Shown here: positions 33,565 through 42,117 of the stretch, piece after piece
Layout: each line of letters opens with the position of its first letter
How positions within the stretch are numbered: the stretch's first letter is position 1
DNA from: Streptomyces sp. CB01201
GTDB taxonomy: Bacteria > Actinomycetota > Actinomycetes > Streptomycetales > Streptomycetaceae
Assembly: GCF_002803085.1 (NCBI RefSeq)
Contig: NZ_NNBJ01000002.1
Coordinates: forward strand, 369,526-433,525
Length of the DNA stretch: 64,000 nt
Reading direction: 5' to 3'
Position numbers and translations under genes: made by a program
Notes under the pieces: model-generated
Databases searched by the model: none
Told to the model about the DNA's origin: nothing
What the model saw: only the letters and a program-made list of their open reading frames with translations

Positions 33565-34062
33565 GTGCAGCAAGGTTCAGCAAGCCCTTCCCGTCGCGGC
33601 CGTCGCTCCTCCACCATGGGCGGCATGCCGTTGAATGACATGCCGTGGTGGCGCTGGCGTACGAACGTACGGTCCGCGCTGCACATGCTCTCCGACCCCG
33701 TCTTCCACGAGGAGACCTGGGCGGCCGGGCGCGAGGGGTACGGGGACGTCACCGACGCCGTGTACCGCCTGGTCGAGGACACCTGGCTGGACAACTGGTC
33801 GGCCGAGAAGTACGTCGGCACGATCTTCCGGGACTCCGGCGAGGCGGCCCTGGTCGACCTCGCGGTGCTGCGGGTGCTGCGCATCATGCACCAGGTCGGC
33901 GCCGACGCCCCCGTCTCCGCCTACCTCGCCCACCACGCCTGGCCCGAGGCGGTGCGAGCGGCGCGCGAAGCACATGTGCGGCTCGCGCAGAGTGACGGCG
34001 AGGACCCGGACGCGCCGCCGCGCTCCCTGGAGGTGCTGAGCATCCTGACCCGCTCGGCCTGA
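33565..34062 (+). CDS. Conserved cytoplasmic protein, unknown function
   Basis: 165 residues from the GTG at 33565; the ATG at 33616 (MGGMPLNDMPWWRWR) has no RBS. Features: basic Ser/Arg-rich start, Trp-rich MPWWRWRTNVRSALHMLSDP, GREGYGDVTDAVYRLVEDTW, DLAVLRVLRIMHQVGADAPV and YLAHHAWPEAVRAARE. No membrane segment. The sequence looks like a conserved streptomycete family but I cannot name it. It lies between the divergent binding protein and purU, 57 bases before purU. Confidence 0.8.
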   Translation: MQQGSASPSRRGRRSSTMGGMPLNDMPWWRWRTNVRSALHMLSDPVFHEETWAAGREGYGDVTDAVYRLVEDTWLDNWSAEKYVGTIFRDSGEAALVDLAVLRVLRIMHQVGADAPVSAYLAHHAWPEAVRAAREAHVRLAQSDGEDPDAPPRSLEVLSILTRSA

Positions 34063-34119
34063 GGTCCGGATCCTGGGCCGGGGGCCGCCGGGGGTGCCCG
34101 GTTGTGGCATCCTGCCTGG

Positions 34120-34971
34120 ATGACCGACCAGTACGTCCTCACGCTCTCCTGCCCGGACAAACAGGGCATCGTGCATGCCGTGTCGAGCTATCTGTTCATC
34201 ACGGGCTGCAACATCGAGGACAGTCAGCAGTTCGGCGACCGCGACACCGGCCTCTTCTTCATGCGGGTGCACTTCTCGGCCGAGGCCCCGGTGACCGTCG
34301 ACAAGCTGCGCGCCAGCTTCGCGGCCGTCGGCGACTCCTTCCAGATGGACTGGCAGATCCACCGCCCCGAGGAGCGGATGCGGATCGTCCTGCTGGTGTC
34401 GAAGTTCGGCCACTGCCTGAACGACCTCCTGTTCCGCTCCAAGTCCGGCGCGCTGCCGGTGGAGATCGCGGCGGTCGTCTCCAACCACACCGACTTCGCC
34501 GAGCTGGTCGCCTCCTACGACGTGCCCTTCCACCACATCCCGGTCACCCAGGACACCAAGGCCGAGGCCGAGGCGCGCCTGCTGGAGCTGGTGCGCGCGG
34601 AGCGCGTCGAACTGGTGGTGCTCGCCCGGTACATGCAGGTGCTCTCGGACGACCTGTGCAAGGAGCTCAGCGGGCGGATCATCAACATCCACCACTCGTT
34701 CCTGCCGAGCTTCAAGGGCGCCAAGCCCTACCACCAGGCGCACGCGCGCGGCGTGAAGCTGATCGGCGCGACCGCCCACTATGTGACGGCCGACCTCGAC
34801 GAGGGGCCGATCATCGAGCAGGAGGTGGAGCGCGTCGGCCACGACGTCACTCCGGCCCAGCTCGTCGCGATCGGCCGGGACGTCGAATGCCAGGCGCTGG
34901 CGCGCGCCGTGAAGTGGCACGCGGAGCACCGCATCCTGCTCAACGGGCGCCGCACGGTCGTGTTCGCCTAG
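34120..34971 (+). CDS. purU: Formyltetrahydrofolate deformylase
   Basis: 283 residues. N-terminal ACT domain (about 1-80: YVLTLSCPDKQGIVHAVSSY) and formyltransferase-like catalytic domain (about 90-283) with the Asn-His-Asp triad: RIINIHHSFLPSFKGAKPYH (Asn, His) and VTADLDEGPIIEQEVERV (Asp). It hydrolyses 10-formyl-THF to THF and formate, balancing the one-carbon pool. The ATG at 34120 is preferred over the ATG at 34102. Convergent with the anti-sigma gene, 18 bases apart. Confidence 0.96.
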   Translation: MTDQYVLTLSCPDKQGIVHAVSSYLFITGCNIEDSQQFGDRDTGLFFMRVHFSAEAPVTVDKLRASFAAVGDSFQMDWQIHRPEERMRIVLLVSKFGHCLNDLLFRSKSGALPVEIAAVVSNHTDFAELVASYDVPFHHIPVTQDTKAEAEARLLELVRAERVELVVLARYMQVLSDDLCKELSGRIINIHHSFLPSFKGAKPYHQAHARGVKLIGATAHYVTADLDEGPIIEQEVERVGHDVTPAQLVAIGRDVECQALARAVKWHAEHRILLNGRRTVVFA

Positions 34972-34989
34972 TCCCCGCGCCCTTCGGCG

Positions 34990-36423
34990 TCACAGCCTGC
35001 TCAGGGACGCGGCCGCGAACAGCACATCGCTGATGGCCTCGCGGTCGCCGAGCTGGCCGACGGCCGCCTCCTGGGGTGAGACATGGCCCGCGGCCAGCTT
35101 GCAGAACTCCACGCCGTCCAGGGCCACATGGGCCACCTCGTGGTCGGCCGAGGCGAGGGCGGCCGGTGAGTCGAGCGCGATCAGCCAGTTCCCGCCGCCC
35201 ACGCCCTCGATCTCCAGCCGCAGCGAGCGGCCCGGTGAGCCCGCCGTGACCAGACCGCGCGGCGGCGAGGCGAGCCCCGCCCGGCGGCGGCCGGCCAGAG
35301 TGGCGGGCAGGATGCGGGCGGCCAAGTCGATCATGCCGTGCAGGTGTGTCCCGGACGGCGGGTCGTACGGGTAGTCCACCGCCTCGGCGATGTCGCCCGC
35401 GTGGATCCAGCACTCGAAGGCGCGGTCGAGCATCGCGTCCTGCAACGACAGCGCGAACTCCCCGTAGGAAACGGCCAGTTCGGCCGCGCCGCGGCCCGCG
35501 AACGACACCGTGCGGATCAGGGTGTGGGACTGCTCGCGCCACGGCTCGCGGACCGTGCGCGTCAGCGGATAGCGCCCGGCCCGCCACAGGGCCTCGGTGC
35601 GTGCGGTGGGGCCGCCCGCCGCCTCCTCGGGGTCGAGCGGCACCGGCTCGTCCAGGCCGAGCGCGGTCGCCACCAGTGCGTCGACGGCCATCAGATGCCC
35701 GATCACCCCGGCGACCGTGGTGCGGCGACTGGCCCGCCGCTCCTCCTCGAACCACTTGAGGCGCACCGGCGCGTGCCACTCGGCGTCCCCGAAGTCATTG
35801 AGCAGGGCGTCGAGCCGGGCGGCCTCCGCGTCGTACGGCGCCGCCCACCCGGGCACCGGGATGCGGGCCGGGCGGCGGCCGAGGCAGTTCTCCAGGACGC
35901 GGGTGCGCAGCATCGGGTCCAGGTCGAGGCTGCGCTCGGTGTGCAGCAGGCCCACCGCGTCCCGCAGCCGCAGCGCCTCGTCGGCACAGGGCGCGCACTC
36001 GGTGAGGTGCGCCTCGACGGCGTCGGTCTCCTCGGTGGAGCACGCGGCGAGCGCCCAGGCGCCGAGCAGCGACTTCAGCACGGTGTGCGAGGGCGGCTCC
36101 GCGCCGGGCGCGAGGTCTGGTGGAACGGGTTCGGGCACCGAGGCTTCCGGCTCTGCCGACGACGGCGATGTCGATGTCGATGACGGTTCGGGGTCCGGCG
36201 GGGGCGGGGTCTCCGGCTCGGGGTTCGGGCCGGCCCGGCGGTCGGGGCTCGCCGGGGCGCCACGGCCGCCCTCGCGCGGCGCGGGCACGAACCTGCCGGA
36301 GCCGGACCGGCCGCCCGCCAGGTCGTCGCCCGCCAGGTCGTCGCCCGCGGCGCGCGGCGAGGGTATGCGCGGGGTGTTCTCGTCGTCGGGCGCCGGCTCG
36401 CCCTGCTCCATGGGCCCGGTCAC
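34990..36423 (-). CDS. Zinc-finger anti-sigma factor fused to a maleylpyruvate-isomerase-like (DinB/MDMPI) domain
   Basis: 477 residues. A disordered Pro/Ser/Glu-rich N-terminus (about 1-105) is followed by an anti-sigma zinc finger (VEAHLTECAPCADEALRLRD, H-x3-C-x2-C) and a four-helix MDMPI/DinB-like domain (KWFEEERRASRRTTVAGVIG and HLMAVDALVATALG) with a C-terminal lobe containing FECWIHAGDIAEAVDYP. No membrane helix, so a soluble anti-sigma of the ZAS type. The GTG start overlaps the sigma gene stop by four bases, tying the pair together. Zinc or redox sensing is family knowledge; the added domain may bring a mycothiol-related input. Confidence 0.88.
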   Translation of the reverse strand: MTGPMEQGEPAPDDENTPRIPSPRAAGDDLAGDDLAGGRSGSGRFVPAPREGGRGAPASPDRRAGPNPEPETPPPPDPEPSSTSTSPSSAEPEASVPEPVPPDLAPGAEPPSHTVLKSLLGAWALAACSTEETDAVEAHLTECAPCADEALRLRDAVGLLHTERSLDLDPMLRTRVLENCLGRRPARIPVPGWAAPYDAEAARLDALLNDFGDAEWHAPVRLKWFEEERRASRRTTVAGVIGHLMAVDALVATALGLDEPVPLDPEEAAGGPTARTEALWRAGRYPLTRTVREPWREQSHTLIRTVSFAGRGAAELAVSYGEFALSLQDAMLDRAFECWIHAGDIAEAVDYPYDPPSGTHLHGMIDLAARILPATLAGRRRAGLASPPRGLVTAGSPGRSLRLEIEGVGGGNWLIALDSPAALASADHEVAHVALDGVEFCKLAAGHVSPQEAAVGQLGDREAISDVLFAAASLSRL

Positions 36424-37001
36424 CAGGCCCGCCCGTATCCGGGCGGTGCGGCTCCCTCCGGCGGCCGGATGTTGGCCGAGGAGAGCAGTTGCAGGCCGAG
36501 CCGCAGACGCCGGCGCGCCTCGTCCTCGGTGATGCTGAGGTCGGCGGCGGCCTGCCGGTAGTCCCGGCGCTGGAAGTAGGCCAGCTCCAGGGCAGCGCGC
36601 AGCGGGGCGGGCATCGACGTCACGATGTAGTCGGCGCGGGCGGCCGCCGAGGCCCGGCGCACCTTCTGCTCCAGCTCCTCGGTGGAGCCCAGGCCGCTCT
36701 CCTCGTACGAGGACGTCTCGTCCTGGCGCAGCCGCTGCACGGCCTGGCGCTGGGTCAGCTTGGCGACCCAGGAGCGCATCGAGCCCTGCTTGGGGTCGTA
36801 GGCGTCCGGGTTCTCCCAGACGTAGCCGAAGACCTCGCGGGTGATCGCGTCCGCCGCGCCCTCGTCGCTGAGCACGCGGTGCGCGAGGCTGTGCACCAGG
36901 GAGGCGAACCGGTCGTACAGCTCGCCGAGGGCGGCGGCCTCGCCGCGCGCGAGTCGCTGCTGCATCCGGCGGTCCCACCGAGGTGGTGCGTCCTTCGGCA
37001 T
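36420..37001 (-). CDS. ECF-type RNA polymerase sigma factor
   Basis: 193 residues. Region 2: LGELYDRFASLVHSLAHRVL, DAITREVFGYVWENPDAYDP and GSMRSWVAKLTQRQAVQRLR. Region 4: MPAPLRAALELAYFQRRDYR and QAAADLSITEDEARRRLRLG (HTH). No region 1.1 or region 3. It directs RNA polymerase to a specific regulon and is held by the anti-sigma encoded immediately downstream. Divergent from the STAS gene with a 211-base spacer, where an autoregulated promoter is likely but could not be fixed. Confidence 0.93.
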   Translation of the reverse strand: MPKDAPPRWDRRMQQRLARGEAAALGELYDRFASLVHSLAHRVLSDEGAADAITREVFGYVWENPDAYDPKQGSMRSWVAKLTQRQAVQRLRQDETSSYEESGLGSTEELEQKVRRASAAARADYIVTSMPAPLRAALELAYFQRRDYRQAAADLSITEDEARRRLRLGLQLLSSANIRPPEGAAPPGYGRAW

Positions 37002-37212
37002 AGGCTCCCCAACCCTGTCGTTCCCCGTGTGTGCCCCTGTGCGCCCGTCTCTGCGTACCTACGAATGTAATGCGACGGGCTGACAATGCACGGAGGTTTG
37101 CACCAAGTACGCCCTCACTGCGCCGCCAGGTGATAAAGGCGGTGTTTCGCGAGGGTGGGCATGGGCAGCCGCGCAGGATGGGGGCACGGCAGCACAGAGA
37201 GGGACCGGTGGC

Positions 37213-37587
37213 GTGACGCTGAGAGTGGACGAGTCCGTACAGGGCACGTGGACGGTGCTGCGGGTCAGTGGCGAGCTGGACCTGGTGACCTCGCCGGGCC
37301 TGCGCCGCCAGGTGCACGCCGTGGTCGCCGACGGCCGCCGCGATCTGGTCCTCGACCTGTCCGGGGTGCTGTTCTGCGACTCCATCGGGGTGGGCGTGCT
37401 GATCGCGTCCCGCCGCCTGATGCGCTCCTGCCAGGGCCGGCTGCGGCTCATACTGCCCGCGCGCGGGGCCCTGGACGGCAGCCATGTGAACAAGGTGCTC
37501 GCCGCGCTCGGCGTGCGCCGCCTCTTCGAGGTGTACGGGGATGTGGGTTCGGCCGCCGACGACCTGGCCGAACCGATCTCGGCATAG
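37213..37587 (+). CDS. Anti-sigma factor antagonist (STAS domain)
   Basis: 124 residues, a single STAS domain. SGELDLVTSPGLRRQVHAVV and DLVLDLSGVLFCDSIGVGVL with the phosphorylatable Ser in CDSIG. Such proteins bind HATPase anti-sigma kinases (RsbW type) when unphosphorylated. An RsbW-like ATPase gene is found at 43412 but the link is inference. It lies divergent to the ECF sigma gene and 70 bases before the EF-hand gene. Confidence 0.93.
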   Translation: MTLRVDESVQGTWTVLRVSGELDLVTSPGLRRQVHAVVADGRRDLVLDLSGVLFCDSIGVGVLIASRRLMRSCQGRLRLILPARGALDGSHVNKVLAALGVRRLFEVYGDVGSAADDLAEPISA

Positions 37588-37656
37588 CCCGCGCTCCGCG
37601 TGGCACGCCTGGTGGTAACCCCCTCGTCCGGGCGCCACGAGTCGTACGCTCCCGAC

Positions 37657-38187
37657 ATGGACAGTATGGACAGTCCCGAGAGTGCGGAATACGAACGCCG
37701 GGTGGCCGCGAGGTTCGCCTCCTTCGACCAGGACGGCAACGGCTGGATCGACCGCGAGGACTTCTCGACGGCGGCCAAGGCGTTGCTCGCCGAGTTCGGC
37801 ACCACCGCCCGCTGCGACCGGGGGCAGGCGCTGTACGGCGGCGCGGAGGCGATGTGGCAGGGCCTCGCCGGCATCGCGGATGTGGACGGGGACCAGCGGG
37901 TGACCCGGCAGGAGTTCGTGGGCGGTGCCCTCAAACGGCTGCGGGACCGCACCACCGGGTTCACCGAGATCGCCCGCCCGTTCCTGCACGCCGCGTTCGC
38001 GGTGGCCGACACGGCCGGCGTCGGCACGGTGGCCGTGCCCGACTGCGAGCGCGCGCTGCGGGCCCTCGGCGTCTCGCCCCGGGCCGCCGCCGAGGCGGCC
38101 GTGGCCCTGGACCGGGACGGCGACGGCCGCATCACGGAACCGGACGCGGTCGCCGCCTTCGCCGCCTACTTCACGACGATGCCCTAG
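37657..38187 (+). CDS. EF-hand calcium-binding protein
   Basis: 176 residues, cytoplasmic. Three good EF-hand loops: DQDGNGWIDRED (24-35), DVDGDQRVTRQE (about 74-85) and DRDGDGRITEPD (near the C-terminus), plus one degenerate loop ADTAGVGTVAVPD in third position. This is the calerythrin/Cab-like layout of streptomycetes, thought to buffer calcium or signal during differentiation. The start could be either of two ATGs (37657, 37666). Confidence 0.93.
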   Translation: MDSMDSPESAEYERRVAARFASFDQDGNGWIDREDFSTAAKALLAEFGTTARCDRGQALYGGAEAMWQGLAGIADVDGDQRVTRQEFVGGALKRLRDRTTGFTEIARPFLHAAFAVADTAGVGTVAVPDCERALRALGVSPRAAAEAAVALDRDGDGRITEPDAVAAFAAYFTTMP

Positions 38188-38206
38188 GCCGCCCGGCGCC
38201 CGGCGC

Positions 38207-39151
38207 TCAGTGCCAGTTCCAGTCGATCAAGGTGCGCAGGGTGTCCGCGTGGAAGTCCGGGAAGTCCATGGGCACCACGCCCAGATGCGTCCGCTCGCCC
38301 AGGCGTGCGTTCAGATAGCTCTGGACGCCCGGCATGATCGCGTCCGCGTTCACCTTCGGCCAGCCGCCGCCCGCGTAGCTGGTGAAATTGATGTAGAGCT
38401 GGGCCGAGTCCTGGTCGTAGAAGGCGTTGTCGAACTGCTGGGTCACCTTGGCCGTCTTCTTGGACGGCCAGGAGAGGCCCTGGTAGACGTCCTGGAGCCG
38501 GATGTACTGGTTGGACAGGAAGTCGTTGTCGCCGCCGGGCCATTGGAGCACCGGCCAGTCGTTGTCGAACTGGGCGAGGAGCACGATTTTGCCGCGCGCC
38601 TCGCCGAGGGTGGGCACCCGGTCGGTCAGCAGGAAGCGCGAGCGCCAGCCCTTCTGGTCGAGGTACACGTTGAGCACGTTCTTGAAGTTCGCGCCGACGT
38701 CGTTGCTCGTGCCGTTCTCCTTCTTCAGCCGCATCAGCAGGACTTCGCCGGGATGGCCGTCGAGGAAGGCCGCGCTCTGGGTGAGCACGTCGCCGAACGT
38801 CATGCCCTGGTAGAAGGCGGCGTGGTAGATCCCGAACGCGTCGTTCAGATGGCCTTCGAGCCCGTTGGCGCGGATGTCGAAGAAGCGGATGCCCTGCTGC
38901 AACTGCTGGGTCAGTCCCCAGTTCTGGGTGTGCGACCACTCGGTGCCGTTGTTCGGGTTCGTACAGCAGGAGTCGTGCGTTCCGGGGATCGTCATGCGCA
39001 GCAGGGAGCGGCTGTCGGGCAGTGCGGCCATCCAGTTCGCGGGGTCCGCGCCCGCCCGCGGCAGCACGGCCGCGTGGGCGGTCGCCGGGAGCAGCGCCGT
39101 GGTGGACAGGGCGGCGGCGCCGAGTATGAGGCGGCGGCGGGAGAGTTCCAT
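38207..39151 (-). CDS. Phosphatidylinositol-specific phospholipase C, secreted
   Basis: 314 residues. Tat-type signal MELSRRRLILGAAALSTTAL, cleaved near AHA. PI-PLC X-domain: LLRMTIPGTHDSCC with first catalytic His, IRFFDIRANGLEGHLND, GIYHAAFYQGMTFGDVL with second His, HPGEVLLMRLKKENG, and LLAQFDNDWPVLQW. It cleaves phosphatidylinositol outside the cell. Convergent with the EF-hand gene. It lies beside the acyl-CoA synthetase gene on the same strand, but the 38-base gap does not prove an operon. Confidence 0.93.
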   Translation of the reverse strand: MELSRRRLILGAAALSTTALLPATAHAAVLPRAGADPANWMAALPDSRSLLRMTIPGTHDSCCTNPNNGTEWSHTQNWGLTQQLQQGIRFFDIRANGLEGHLNDAFGIYHAAFYQGMTFGDVLTQSAAFLDGHPGEVLLMRLKKENGTSNDVGANFKNVLNVYLDQKGWRSRFLLTDRVPTLGEARGKIVLLAQFDNDWPVLQWPGGDNDFLSNQYIRLQDVYQGLSWPSKKTAKVTQQFDNAFYDQDSAQLYINFTSYAGGGWPKVNADAIMPGVQSYLNARLGERTHLGVVPMDFPDFHADTLRTLIDWNWH

Positions 39152-39189
39152 CGGTCACGTCCTCGTGGGGGAGTGGCGGGGCGCAGAGG

Positions 39190-40725
39190 TCATGCCCCGC
39201 CGAACCGCTCGCGCAACTTGTATTTCAGGACCTTCCGCAGCGCCTCGTTCCTCGGCAGCGCCTCCACCACCTCAAGCCGCTCGGGCAGCTTGTGCACCGA
39301 GAGCCCCTGGGAGCGCAGGTACGAGGTCAGCTCCGGCAAGGTCAACCCGGCTGCTCCCGGCGGCTGTTCGACGACCGCGCAGACCAGTTCGCCGCGCTCG
39401 GGGTCGGGCAGGCCGACCACGGCCGCGTCGCCCACCGCCGGATGGGTGTGGAGCAGGTCCTCGATCTCCTTGGCGGAGATGTTCTCGCCCTTGCGGATGA
39501 TGATGTCCTTGATCCGCCCGGTGAGAACGAGGTGCCCGGTCTCCCGCACGTGTCCCACGTCGCCGGTGATCAGGAACCCGTCCGCGTCGAAGACGCCCTT
39601 CGACTGGGCCGGGTCGAGATACCCCTGGCACACCGCCTCGCCGCGCAGCCGCACCTCGCCGTCCACCCCGTACGGCAGCGGCGCGCCCGACTCGTCGGTG
39701 ATGCGGATCTCCATGCCGGGCGGGGGGCAGCCCTCGGTGGTGGCCAGGTGTTCGGCGGTGTCGTCGGGGGCGCCCATCGTGATCATCGGGACCTCGGTCA
39801 TGCCGTACCCGTGGGTGAGCTGGACGCCCATCTCCCGCACGACCGCGTGGTAGACCTCGGGCGGCTTGGGCGCTCCGCCGCCCGCGAGCAGCCGCAGGGT
39901 GGGGATGACCTTCTCGCCGGGCCGCTTGCGCTGCTCGGCCAGGAACATCGAGTAGAACGCGGTCGAGCCGCCGGCCACCGTCACGCCGTGGCGCCGGTAC
40001 TCCGCCAGCGCGTCCGGCAGCGCGAAGTGCTCGAACATCACGGCGGGGAAGCCGTAGAGCAGCAGCATCACCGTGTAGTCGGGTCCGGCTATGTGGGCGA
40101 ACGGGAAGGCCATCGAGCCGACGTCGGCGTCCGAGAGGCGCAGGGCGTGCGCCAGGCACGAGCCGCCGGCGATCAGTGAACGGTCGGTGTGCAGCACGCC
40201 CTTGGGGTCGGAGGTGGTGCCCGACGTCCAGTAGATCCAGCGCACGGAAGTGCCGTCGGACGGCGGTGGCGGCAGCACGTCCGGTTCACCGTAGGGCAGT
40301 TCGCCGTACGCCTCGAAGATGCCGCGCGCGCCGAGGCGCCGGGCCATGGCGGTGTGGTCGAAGCCCCGCCACACGCCCGGCACGGCGAAGAACTCCGCCT
40401 TCGACTCGCGCAGCGCGAAGCCCACCTCGCGGTCCCGGTAGAACGGGATCACCGGCGACTGGACGGCGCCGAGCCGGGCCAGGGCGAAGGACAGGACGGC
40501 CGTCTCGATGCGGGTCGGCAGCTGCCAGGCGACCACGGTCCCGGGCCGCACCCCCATCCCGTACAGGCCTGCCGCCACCCGCTCGCAGCGCTCGCGCAGG
40601 GCGCCGAAGGCGAGGGAGCGGTCGCCCTGGAGCAGGACCGGGCGGTCCGGGGTGAGGCCGGCGCGGCGCTCGATCAGCTCCCAGAGCGTGCCCGAGGAGT
40701 CCAGTGCGTGTGCGGTATCGGTCAT
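39190..40725 (-). CDS. Acyl-CoA synthetase (AMP-forming, cyclohexanecarboxylate-CoA ligase-like)
   Basis: 511 residues. ANL motifs: IYWTSGTTSDPKGVLHTDRS (A3/P-loop), LTHGYGMTEVPMITMGAPDD (A5), GFLITGDVGHVRETGHLVLT (A7), GRIKDIIIRKGENISAKEIE (A8), and the catalytic Lys region LPRNEALRKVLKYKLRERFG (A10, with RKV replacing the usual GKV). It activates a carboxylic acid as its CoA thioester. It diverges from the two acyl-CoA dehydrogenase genes; two CTGAC-type inverted repeats lie between. First step of the catabolic region, by inference. Confidence 0.93.
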   Translation of the reverse strand: MTDTAHALDSSGTLWELIERRAGLTPDRPVLLQGDRSLAFGALRERCERVAAGLYGMGVRPGTVVAWQLPTRIETAVLSFALARLGAVQSPVIPFYRDREVGFALRESKAEFFAVPGVWRGFDHTAMARRLGARGIFEAYGELPYGEPDVLPPPPSDGTSVRWIYWTSGTTSDPKGVLHTDRSLIAGGSCLAHALRLSDADVGSMAFPFAHIAGPDYTVMLLLYGFPAVMFEHFALPDALAEYRRHGVTVAGGSTAFYSMFLAEQRKRPGEKVIPTLRLLAGGGAPKPPEVYHAVVREMGVQLTHGYGMTEVPMITMGAPDDTAEHLATTEGCPPPGMEIRITDESGAPLPYGVDGEVRLRGEAVCQGYLDPAQSKGVFDADGFLITGDVGHVRETGHLVLTGRIKDIIIRKGENISAKEIEDLLHTHPAVGDAAVVGLPDPERGELVCAVVEQPPGAAGLTLPELTSYLRSQGLSVHKLPERLEVVEALPRNEALRKVLKYKLRERFGGA

Positions 40726-40757
40726 GCCGAGCCCCCCGGGGTCCTGCCGCTCCGTAA

Positions 40758-40772
40758 CTGACGGGCAGTCAG
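40758..40772. promoter_or_regulatory. Shared operator, site 1
   Basis: CTGACGGGCAGTCAG: arms CTGAC/GTCAG, 5-base spacer. It is 33 bases upstream of the acyl-CoA synthetase start, in the divergent promoter region. One of seven related sites in the catabolic region. Confidence 0.65.
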
Positions 40773-40834
40773 ATATGGCGGAGAGCGTAGGCCCCCGCTC
40801 CTTGCTGGTCCAGAGGCGCGGGGGCTAGCCTGCG

Positions 40835-40853
40835 ATCTGACGGAGCATCAGAT
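40835..40853. promoter_or_regulatory. Shared operator, site 2
   Basis: ATCTGACGGAGCATCAGAT: perfect 6-base outer arms ATCTGA/TCAGAT, one mismatch in the core GTCAG arm (ATCAG). It is 110 bases upstream of the first acyl-CoA dehydrogenase start. Confidence 0.6.
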
Positions 40854-40962
40854 ACAGGGGAGGGGCCATGGCCGAACAGCCGCGGATCGCCGGGCGGCGC
40901 CGCCCGAGGGCTCGGCCCCGGCCGGGCCCGCCGAGGGGGGCCGCGCATCCCGGGGAGCGCCG

Positions 40963-42117
40963 ATGGACCTGACGTACACCGAGGAGGAGGAGGCCTTCCG
41001 GGCCGGGCTGCGCGCCTGGCTGAGCCGCGCTCTTCCACAACTGCCTCCCAAACCGGACCCGTTGGACTGGCCGGGGCGACGCGCCTACGACACCGCCTGG
41101 CAGCGGATGCTGTACGACGCCGGGTACGCGGGCCTGCACTGGCCCGAGGCGGCCGGCGGCCGGGGCGCCACGCCCACCCAGCACCTCATCTACCTGGAGG
41201 AGACCGAGAAGGCGGGCGCGCCCTACGTGGGCGCCAACTTCGTCGGGCTGCTGCACGCGGGCCCGACCATCGCCGCCGAAGGCACCCCCGGACAGCGGGC
41301 CCGCTGGCTGCCCCCGGTGCTGCGCGGCGACGAGATCTGGTGCCAGGGCTTCAGCGAACCGGACGCCGGCTCCGACCTCGCGGCCCTGCGCACCCGGGCG
41401 GTCCGGGACGGCGACGACTACGTCGTGACCGGCTCGAAGATCTGGACCTCGCACGCCGAAGTCGCCGACTGGTGCGAGCTGTTGGTACGCACCGACCCCG
41501 ACGCGCCCAAGCACCGGGGCATCACCTGGCTGGCCCTGCCGATGGACGCGCCCGGCATCACCGTCCGGCCGCTGCGCACCCTGGCCGGGTCCGCCGAGTT
41601 CGCGGAGGTGTTCCTGGACGAGGTGCGGGTGCCGGTCGCCAACCGGGTCGGCGCGGAGAACGACGGCTGGCGGGTCACCATGGTGACGCTGTCCTTCGAA
41701 CGGGGTACCGCTTTCGTGGGAGAAGTGGTGGCCTGCCGTCGCACTCTCGCCGCACTCGCGAAGACCGCCAAGGCGAACGGGAGCTGGGACGACAGCGCGG
41801 TGCGTCGCCAACTCGGCCTGCTGAACGCGGAGTTCACCGCGCTGTGGCGGCTCACCCAGTGGAACGTGAGTGAGGCGCAGCGCGGCGGCGGGGTGCCCGG
41901 CGTCGGCGGATCCGTCTTCAAGCTGCGCTATTCGCACGCACGTCAGGAGCTGTTCGACACCGCCGCCCGGGTCCTCGGCCCCGACGCGCTCGACCTCGAC
42001 CGGGACCTGACCCTGGACCGGCTCTCGTCGCTCTCGTACACCATCGCCGCCGGCACCTCGCAGATCCAGCGGAACATCGTCGCCGAGCGCATCCTCGGCC
42101 TGCCCAAGGGGCGCTGA
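40963..42117 (+). CDS. Acyl-CoA dehydrogenase (large-type subunit)
   Basis: 384 residues, full length. EEEEAFRAGLRAWLSRALPQ at the start; QGFSEPDAGSDLAALRTRAV and YVVTGSKIWTSHAEVADWC (FAD/substrate loops); C-terminal GTSQIQRNIVAERILGLPKG. It oxidises an acyl-CoA to the enoyl-CoA with FAD. It overlaps the next dehydrogenase gene by one base (TGATG), as in heteromeric alpha/beta acyl-CoA dehydrogenases of actinobacterial steroid and fatty-acid catabolism. The GC-rich upstream sequence holds operators 1 and 2. Confidence 0.94.
   Translation: MDLTYTEEEEAFRAGLRAWLSRALPQLPPKPDPLDWPGRRAYDTAWQRMLYDAGYAGLHWPEAAGGRGATPTQHLIYLEETEKAGAPYVGANFVGLLHAGPTIAAEGTPGQRARWLPPVLRGDEIWCQGFSEPDAGSDLAALRTRAVRDGDDYVVTGSKIWTSHAEVADWCELLVRTDPDAPKHRGITWLALPMDAPGITVRPLRTLAGSAEFAEVFLDEVRVPVANRVGAENDGWRVTMVTLSFERGTAFVGEVVACRRTLAALAKTAKANGSWDDSAVRRQLGLLNAEFTALWRLTQWNVSEAQRGGGVPGVGGSVFKLRYSHARQELFDTAARVLGPDALDLDRDLTLDRLSSLSYTIAAGTSQIQRNIVAERILGLPKGR

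Noticed and set aside
34990..37989. 999-codon minus-strand open frame
   Set aside because: Only its end is the anti-sigma factor. The first part runs through the sigma, STAS and EF-hand genes in the wrong frame or strand.
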